From Atopobiaceae bacterium UBA1367 (lineage in GTDB: Bacteria; Actinomycetota; Coriobacteriia; Coriobacteriales; Atopobiaceae): a stretch of 18,577 bases of DNA. The stretch lies in assembly GCA_002305995.1 (NCBI GenBank), contig DBRN01000018.1, forward strand, positions 37,421 to 55,997, written 5' to 3'. Under the pieces are notes generated by a model. It made no database searches, was not told the origin of the DNA, and saw only the letters and a list, made by a program, of their open reading frames with translations. A program made the position numbers and the translations under genes. Position 1 is the stretch's first letter, and every line of letters begins with the position of its first letter. Shown piece by piece: positions 14,261 through 18,577 of this stretch.

Positions 14261-14343
14261 ACCCGACCCACCTACTATCGTCATTTTCGGCAGCATCTTC
14301 CCACGTTTTGCGTGTGAAAATGACGATAGTAGGTGGGTCGGGT
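14261..14343. repeat. 28-bp perfect inverted repeat with 27-base loop
   Basis: Arm 14261-14288 is exactly complementary to arm 14316-14343. The arms include CCCGACCCACC and TACTATCGTCATTTTC on the left. The loop holds a small CACG/CGTG hairpin (14302-14305 and 14311-14314). The element starts 3 bases after the rsmJ stop. It may act as a terminator, but no T tract follows, and its length and perfection are also like those of a dispersed extragenic palindrome or small non-autonomous element. Confidence 0.9.
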
Positions 14344-14441
14344 TGGTACGAACGCCTTCGGGTGTGCATGTATGAGTTGCGAATTGGGGTCAAACGCGCC
14401 TGCGTGCGCCGCAGGTGGGTATACGGATGCCAGTGAGACGC

Positions 14442-14459
14442 GCACGCCACCTGGCGTGC
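14442..14459 (+). promoter_or_regulatory. Hairpin just upstream of pirin ribosome binding site
   Basis: GCACGCCA and TGGCGTGC form a perfect 8-bp stem with a CC loop. It ends about 9 bases before the AGGAG of the pirin gene, so it could affect translation initiation or mRNA stability. No ligand or protein partner is indicated. Confidence 0.35.
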
Positions 14460-14479
14460 CGGCCGATAGGAGCAAAACC

Positions 14480-15331
14480 ATGCAGGACAACAAGACCTTC
14501 CGTGGCGTGAGGCGCGTGGTGCAGGGAATCCCCGCCGTCGACGGTGCCGGTGTGCATCTGGTGCGCGTGGTCGGCAGCGACGACGTCGAGGACTTTGACC
14601 CGTTTCTGATGTTTGACGCCTTTGATTCCACCGACCCGGACGACTACATTGCCGGCTTTCCCTTCCACCCGCATCGGGGCATGGAGACCGTGACCTACCT
14701 CATCGAGGGCGACATCGAGCACAAGGACAGCCTGGGCAACTCGGGCAGCATTCGCGATGGGGACTGCCAGTGGATGACCGCAGGCTCGGGCATCATCCAT
14801 CAGGAGATGCCGCAGCCCTCGCCCCGTCTGCTGGGTGCCCAGCTCTGGCTCAACCTGCCCGCCGCTGACAAGATGTGCACGCCTGCGTACGGCGACATCC
14901 GCCACGAGGACATCCCTGTGGTCGAGGATGCCGCGGCGACGGTGCGCGTGGTGGGCGGCAGCCATGCCGGTCACGACGGCTCCTTCCAGGGTCAGCACGT
15001 GCGAGCCAACTATCTGGATGTCACGGTGGCACCGGACTCCACGTGGGAGTATGCGAGCGATCCAGAGGCCACGCTCTTTGCCTATATCGTCAACGGTGCG
15101 GCGAGCTTCGAGGAGGGCGGCGAGCTGCTGGGCGATCACCAGGCGGTTCTCTTTGGTGCGGGCGATGCCCTGCGCGTGGAGACCAGCGGTCAGGGCATGA
15201 GGATGCTGCTGATCGAGGGGCGCCCGCTGCGCGAGCCCGTGGCCTGGGGCGGCCCTATTGTGATGAACACCACAGAGGAGCTTCGCCGCGCGTTCTCCGA
15301 GCTGGAGGACGGGACCTTCATCAAGGCGTAG
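14480..15331 (+). CDS. Pirin family protein (bicupin, metal-binding)
   Basis: This 283-residue bicupin has the N-terminal metal-site motif FPFHPHRGMETVTY (51-64), supplying two His, then GDIEHKDSLGN and the distal GSGIIHQEMP block with the third His and the Glu ligand. A second, weaker cupin covers about 160-260 with EGRPLREPVAWGGPIVMN at its end. Pirins bind Fe(II); bacterial examples act as quercetin 2,3-dioxygenases, redox sensors or metabolic modulators. The start at 14480 is set by AGGAG 7 bases upstream. The upstream extension of the reading frame runs into the inverted repeat and is not coding. The gene stands alone, followed by a hairpin at 15411-15445. Confidence 0.92.
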   Translation: MQDNKTFRGVRRVVQGIPAVDGAGVHLVRVVGSDDVEDFDPFLMFDAFDSTDPDDYIAGFPFHPHRGMETVTYLIEGDIEHKDSLGNSGSIRDGDCQWMTAGSGIIHQEMPQPSPRLLGAQLWLNLPAADKMCTPAYGDIRHEDIPVVEDAAATVRVVGGSHAGHDGSFQGQHVRANYLDVTVAPDSTWEYASDPEATLFAYIVNGAASFEEGGELLGDHQAVLFGAGDALRVETSGQGMRMLLIEGRPLREPVAWGGPIVMNTTEELRRAFSELEDGTFIKA

Positions 15332-15410
15332 CGCGTCGCACAGCCGTGCCTCGCTGACCTCTTCCCTGGGCCGCTGACCTCGCCGTCCGGTTGCCATCCG
15401 GTGCATCGCT

Positions 15411-15445
15411 CGGCACCGCTGACGCTTCCGGCGCCAGCGGTGCCG
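15411..15445 (+). terminator. Hairpin downstream of pirin gene
   Basis: CGGCACCGCTG (15411-15421) pairs perfectly over 11 bp with CAGCGGTGCCG (15435-15445). It lies 80 bases after the pirin stop in an otherwise featureless GC-rich stretch. No T tract follows, so this is a possible terminator only. Confidence 0.4.
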
Positions 15446-15494
15446 GGCGGCTAGCCTCGTGCGCGGTGTGGTAACAATGGCGAGGCAACAAGAG

Positions 15495-15520
15495 GGCGGG
15501 CCACCGAGAAGTGGCCCGCC
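15495..15520 (-). terminator. Likely terminator of the ferritin gene
   Basis: GGCGGGCCAC (15495-15504) and GTGGCCCGCC (15511-15520) form a perfect 10-bp GC-rich stem with a 6-base loop. On the minus strand it is followed by CTCTTGTTG, which is weakly T-rich. It is about 119 bases past the ferritin stop. The remainder of the 307-base gap 15332-15638 shows no gene. Confidence 0.55.
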
Positions 15521-15638
15521 ACAGGGAAGTGCAACTCGATCAAGAGAGTGGGAGAGGCTCGCCGCAACACCGCGAGAGGTGCAGATCCGGGCTGCGCCGC
15601 CGCTCCTGCCTCCGCAGACGGCGTCCCCCACATGCTCC

Positions 15639-16157
15639 CTACATGGCCAGCGTGGTCTGCTGGGTATAGGTGCGGGACTGGTACTCGCGATCGAGGTTGT
15701 AGAGGCCCATGGGATCGGTGCCGAAGAGCTCCATGTTGGTGACCATGTCCTGGGCGTTGACCTCCTCCTCGCCCTGCTCCTCCACAAACCAGTCGAGCAT
15801 CTTCATGGTGCGCAGGTCGAGCACCTTGTGGGCGGCACCGTAGCACTCCCCGATGCTGCGAGTGATGAACTGCTCGTGCTCGAGGGCAGCCTTGAGCGGG
15901 GCGAGGTCGTCGGTGAAGGTGAGGTCGGGCTGGGCGATGGCCTCCATCTTGGGAGTGGCCTCGTTGTCCAGCAGGTAGCGGCGCAGGATCCTCGCGTGGT
16001 CGACCTCCTCCTGAGACTGGATGACGTACCAGTTGGCAAAGCCCTTGAGGCCGCGGGCGTCATAGTAGTCGGCGAAGGTCAGGTAGAGGTAGGCGGAGTA
16101 GAGCTCCTTGTTGATCTGGGCGTTGAGCATCTCAAAAACGCTGGTATCAAGTGCCAT
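15639..16157 (-). CDS. ftnA: Non-heme ferritin (FtnA-like iron storage protein)
   Basis: This 172-residue subunit of a 24-mer cage oxidises Fe(II) and stores it as a ferric mineral in the cytoplasm. The ferroxidase residues of E. coli FtnA appear with a one-residue shift: Glu18 (KELYSAYLYL), Glu51 and His54 (QEEVDHA), Glu95, Gln128 and Glu131 (VEEQGEEE). The four-helix bundle plus the short fifth helix fit the full family length, and no heme-type bacterioferritin Met-52 context is seen. AAGGGA lies 7 bases before the ATG. It is a single-gene unit with its own terminator. A clear iron-regulator box was not found upstream. Confidence 0.94.
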   Translation of the reverse strand: MALDTSVFEMLNAQINKELYSAYLYLTFADYYDARGLKGFANWYVIQSQEEVDHARILRRYLLDNEATPKMEAIAQPDLTFTDDLAPLKAALEHEQFITRSIGECYGAAHKVLDLRTMKMLDWFVEEQGEEEVNAQDMVTNMELFGTDPMGLYNLDREYQSRTYTQQTTLAM

Positions 16158-16456
16158 GGCGGTTCCCTTCTGGTCGCATGGGCGACCGTTGCTGACGTGT
16201 CACAACGCGGATCGGCACGGTGCGCCGCGTTGCATGCTCTGTTCTATACCCCTTGTGCGGGGAAAGTGGCTTTCATGGGGTCTCACGCACAATTACCCCA
16301 TGCGTGGGCAAGGAGGTCGAGAAGGCCGCGGCCACGAGACGCTAGGTGAGGGGCAGGTACGAGGGCGTAACGGAGGGCATGACGTGAGGGCCGTCCCGCA
16401 ACCAATCCCTCGCGATGACGGCCCTCACGTCTGGGCGATCCGCAGCGTCGGCCTCC
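16158..16456. other. Intergenic region between ferritin and purine operon
   Basis: This 299-base gap has no gene on either strand that looks real. On the minus strand, TATAGA at 16243-16248 could be a weak -10 for ferritin, with no matching -35. The left part is the ferritin leader and the right part holds the purine-operon terminator at 16381-16431. No Fur- or IdeR-like box was recognised. Confidence 0.5.
16381..16431 (-). terminator. Hairpin downstream of AICAR transformylase gene
   Basis: Fifteen bases at 16381-16395 (GACGTGAGGGCCGTC) are exactly complementary to 16417-16431, with a 21-base loop. It lies 25 bases after the stop of the transformylase gene on the minus strand. It has no T tract, so it may protect the mRNA end or act as a weak terminator. 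Confidence 0.55.
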
Positions 16457-17638
16457 CTAGTGATGGAAGAGCCTCATCCCGGTGAAGGCCATCGCGATGC
16501 CGTACTTGTTGGCCGTCTCGATGACGTTGTCGTCGCGGATGGAGCCACCGGGCTCGGCGATGTAGGCCACGCCCGACTTGTGCGCGCGCTCGACGTTGTC
16601 GCCAAAGGGGAAGAAGGCGTCGGACCCCACGGTCACGCCGGTCTGCGTGGCAATCCACGCGGCCTTCTCCTCGCGGGTCAGGACCTCGGGCCGCTCGGCA
16701 AACCACTTCTGCCACTCGCCCTCGGCCAGCACGTCGTCATGCTCCTCGGAGATGTACACGTCGATGGCGTTGTCTCGGTTGGCGCGGCGGATGCCCTCTA
16801 CGAACTTGAGCCCCAACACCTTGGGATGCTGGCGCAGGTACCAGGTGTCGGCCTTGGTGCCGGCGAGGCGGGTGCAGTGCACGCGGCTCTGCTGGCCGGC
16901 GCCCACGCCGATGGCCTGGCCGTCCTTCACGTAGCAGACCGAGTTGGACTGCGTGTACTTGAGCGTGATGAGCGAGATGATCATGTCACGGATGGCGCTC
17001 TCGGGCACGTCGGTGCGCTCGGTCACGAAGTTGGACACCAGCTCGGCGTCGACCTTGTAGTTGTTGTGGCCCTGCTCGAAGGTGATGCCAAAGACGTCCT
17101 TCGTCTCGATGGGGGCGCACTCGTAGGTGGGATCGATCTGCACGACGTTGTAGCTGCCCCCCTTCTTCTGGGCGAGGATGGCCAGTGCCTCGTCGGTGTA
17201 GCCGGGAGCGATGATGCCATCGGACACCTCGGGCTTGAGGTAGGTGGCGGTGTCGGCGTCGCAGATGTCGGAGAGGGCGGCCCAGTCGCCGTAGGAGCTC
17301 ATGCGGTCGGCACCGCGCGCGCGGATGTAGGCGCAGGCGATGGGGGAGGGGTCGAGCAGGTTGTCGCCCACGAAGTAGACCTGACGGTCGACGTCGGAGA
17401 GCGGGGTTCCCACGGCGGCCCCGGCCGGGCTCACATGCTTGAAGGAGGCGGCACAGGGAAGGCCGGTCGCCTCCTTGAGGTCGCGCACCAGCTGCCAGGA
17501 GTTGAGGGCGTCGAGGAAGTTGATGAAGCCGGGATTGCCCTGCAGGACCGTGATGGGCAGGTCGGAGCCGTCCCTCATGAAGATGCGGGAGGGCTTCTGG
17601 TTGGGGTTCATGCCGTACTTGAGCTCGAGCTCGTTCAT
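16457..17638 (-). CDS. Stand-alone AICAR transformylase (PurH C-terminal domain type)
   Basis: This 393-residue enzyme formylates AICAR (ZMP) with 10-formyl-tetrahydrofolate to FAICAR, the penultimate step of IMP synthesis. It begins directly with ELKYGMNPNQKP and has FINFLDALNSWQLVRDL (38-54), the catalytic SFKHVSPAGAAVG (65-77; Lys67, His68), GVGAGQQSRVHCTRLAG, and the C-terminal FFPFGDNVERAHKSGVAYIA and EPGGSIRDDNVIETA blocks. The IMP cyclohydrolase (MGS-like) domain that forms the first 200 residues of ordinary PurH is absent; this is not a truncation, since the ATG has its own AAGGAG 6 bases upstream. The missing activity is supplied by the upstream gene at 17702. Control is by the ZTP riboswitch ahead of that gene. 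Confidence 0.93.
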   Translation of the reverse strand: MNELELKYGMNPNQKPSRIFMRDGSDLPITVLQGNPGFINFLDALNSWQLVRDLKEATGLPCAASFKHVSPAGAAVGTPLSDVDRQVYFVGDNLLDPSPIACAYIRARGADRMSSYGDWAALSDICDADTATYLKPEVSDGIIAPGYTDEALAILAQKKGGSYNVVQIDPTYECAPIETKDVFGITFEQGHNNYKVDAELVSNFVTERTDVPESAIRDMIISLITLKYTQSNSVCYVKDGQAIGVGAGQQSRVHCTRLAGTKADTWYLRQHPKVLGLKFVEGIRRANRDNAIDVYISEEHDDVLAEGEWQKWFAERPEVLTREEKAAWIATQTGVTVGSDAFFPFGDNVERAHKSGVAYIAEPGGSIRDDNVIETANKYGIAMAFTGMRLFHH

Positions 17639-17701
17639 GTCTGCTCCTTCTTGTGGGGATGTGCTGTTGGGGGATGCGGCGATTCCTGCCGCCCTGCGCC
17701 C

Positions 17702-18352
17702 CTAGTCGCCGAGGTGCTTGTTGTAGAGCCTTACGTCGCCGCCGACGTTGGCGTACAGGGAGATCTTGTTGTCTTCGTTCAGGGAGGTCCAGACCTCGTC
17801 GGGGGTGGGGAGTCCCACCTCGATGGGCTCGCCGGTGAAGGTGGGCAGTGGGTCGCCGTCACCGTCGTAGGTGGAGAGGAAGTATCCCGCACCCTCGTCG
17901 GCGCCCTCGTAGCAGAAGAACTCGCGCAGGCAACGGCCGCTTGCCTGGCGCTTGAGGATGGAGAGTTCGAAGGAGCCGTCCTCGTGCAGGATGGCCGAGA
18001 TGCGCGGGGTGAAGTTGGGGTCGTCGGGCTCGAACTCGCGCAGCATGCAGCCGCGGCGGAAGTCGCCCTGCTCGACGATGGTGTCGGTCTGGTCGCCGTT
18101 GGTCACCACGAGGTCGCCGCCCATGGTGCGCACGGGGTGGTAGATGATGAGGCTCGGGTCCTCCACTAGCTCGGGCCGGTGCGCCTCGGTGCGGATGCCG
18201 TCCTCGGTTCTCACGAACACACGGTTGCGGCTGTTGAGGCTGCGGCCCATGATCCAGTAGTACACGGTCGCCCTGCCATCGGAGCCCTTGCCCACCACGA
18301 CGCCGCGCCCTGGGTAGGGATTGTTCTGCAGAAGCTCGATCAGGTCTTGCAT
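17702..18352 (-). CDS. purO: IMP cyclohydrolase, archaeal PurO type
   Basis: This 216-residue protein of the PurO family (Pfam IMP_cyclohyd) closes FAICAR to IMP, the final step of de novo purine synthesis. Motifs are NPYPGRGVVVGKG (11-23), YYWIMGRSLNSRNRVF (31-46), IYHPVRT (70-76) and VVTNGDQTDTI (82-92), all conserved in PurO. The start at 18352 follows AGAGGGG; the longer frame runs back into the riboswitch and terminator, so it is rejected. It is the first gene of a two-gene unit with the stand-alone AICAR transformylase, 63 bases apart. The pair replaces bifunctional PurH. Expression is expected to need ZMP/ZTP binding to the leader. Confidence 0.9.
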   Translation of the reverse strand: MQDLIELLQNNPYPGRGVVVGKGSDGRATVYYWIMGRSLNSRNRVFVRTEDGIRTEAHRPELVEDPSLIIYHPVRTMGGDLVVTNGDQTDTIVEQGDFRRGCMLREFEPDDPNFTPRISAILHEDGSFELSILKRQASGRCLREFFCYEGADEGAGYFLSTYDGDGDPLPTFTGEPIEVGLPTPDEVWTSLNEDNKISLYANVGGDVRLYNKHLGD

Positions 18353-18384
18353 GGGGTCCCCTCTCGCTTGGTTGCCTGCGCACG

Positions 18385-18423
18385 AAAAAGGCAAGCCCCT
18401 CTCCCGGTGAGAGGAGGCTTGCC
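18385..18423 (-). terminator. Intrinsic terminator forming the riboswitch expression platform
   Basis: Read on the minus strand, GGCAAGCCTCCTCTC (18423-18409) pairs with GAGAGGGGCTTGCC (18403-18390) over 14 bp with one bulged T, then TTTTT (18389-18385). It lies between the aptamer and purO, so it acts before the genes. Its first bases GGC (18423-18421) are also the end of the conserved aptamer sequence CTGGGC, making the two structures mutually exclusive. Confidence 0.9.
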
Positions 18424-18494
18424 CAGACGGTCGGCACATGTGAGGTGCGCTGCTCCACCGTGGTGATCCACGACTCTCCGTCAGTCACAGCGCA
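18421..18494 (-). ncRNA. ZTP/ZMP (pfl) riboswitch aptamer
   Basis: On the minus strand the leader contains P1 TGCGCTG (18494-18488) paired with CAGCGCA (18452-18446), the conserved GACTGACGGA, a CGTGG-ATCA-CCACG hairpin (18472-18459), and the 3' core CCGACCGTCTGGGC (18434-18421). The order and core bases match the known pfl RNA, including the GACGG/CCGTC pseudoknot. ZTP riboswitches sense ZMP/ZTP and turn on folate and purine genes. Binding would lock the 3' core and prevent the overlapping terminator, allowing purO and AICAR transformylase transcription. The match is by recall of the consensus, not a covariance-model score. Confidence 0.9.
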
Positions 18495-18577
18495 TGCCTA
18501 CGGTAGCACTGCCGGAGCGGGGCGGGTGGCACCAGACAGGAAACACATCAGCGCGGCGGGGAGGGGCACGGCACGGC
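18495..18577. other. Upstream leader / promoter area of the purine operon, to window end
   Basis: These 83 bases are GC-rich and contain no recognisable gene. A promoter for the riboswitch transcript should lie here or just outside. The only hint on the minus strand is a weak TGCTACCGT extended -10-like string just upstream of P1. Confidence 0.4.

Noticed and set aside
14261..14343. Terminal inverted repeats of an insertion sequence
   Set aside because: Only 27 bases separate the arms and there is no transposase or target-site duplication that can be recognised.
12870..14450. 526-codon minus-strand reading frame
   Set aside because: It overlaps phosphatase, deformylase-like and rsmJ genes that have firm motifs, and it reads through the inverted repeat; a GC-rich shadow.
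16415..18169. 584-codon plus-strand reading frame
   Set aside because: It is a low-complexity Gly/Val/Asp-rich shadow of the purO and AICAR transformylase genes, which have clear family motifs on the minus strand.

Overview
The window is a high-GC bacterial chromosome segment. The gene set (a very large LPXTG adhesin with stacked pilin-type domains, short intergenic gaps, strong purine-rich ribosome binding sites, archaeal-type PurO) suggests a member of the Coriobacteriia, most like Olsenella or a relative. That placement comes from gene content and base composition, not from a database match.

Left end (1-1890): a Prx6-type peroxiredoxin on the minus strand, divergent from an AraC-family regulator with a cupin sensor domain. 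They share an AT-rich intergenic region that carries dyads and a good extended -10.

Centre (1891-9952): an AT-rich promoter region, a short ORF that encodes a signal peptide and then stops, and a very large adhesin ORF in the same frame. The adhesin has a VWA tip domain with a MIDAS motif, Cna_B-type domains, about ten FctA/Spy0128-like isopeptide pilin domains, two DUF11-like domains, an LPKTG sorting signal, a membrane segment and a basic tail. Two perfect 38-bp direct repeats exactly 66 bp apart bracket the stop codon that separates signal peptide from adhesin. Loss of one repeat unit would join them into a roughly 2538-residue secreted protein. This looks like an ON/OFF switch or cassette junction and is the most unusual thing in the window.

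Right-centre (9953-15331): mostly plus-strand housekeeping genes: an NAD(P)H-dependent FMN reductase, 2,3-BPG-dependent phosphoglycerate mutase, a DUF488 protein (minus strand), a tyrosine phosphatase of the HCxxGKxR type, a peptide-deformylase-like protein whose catalytic Glu is replaced by Met, the 16S rRNA methyltransferase RsmJ, and a pirin. A 28-bp perfect inverted repeat lies between rsmJ and pirin.

Right end (15332-18577), minus strand: ferritin, then a two-gene purine operon encoding PurO (archaeal-type IMP cyclohydrolase) and a stand-alone AICAR transformylase, which together replace bifunctional PurH. The operon leader carries a recognisable ZTP/ZMP (pfl) riboswitch whose last conserved bases form the start of an intrinsic terminator. 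ZMP is AICAR, the substrate of the transformylase, so the operon appears to be induced by its own substrate. Peroxiredoxin, FMN reductase, pirin and ferritin give the window a redox/iron flavour, but they are separate transcription units.
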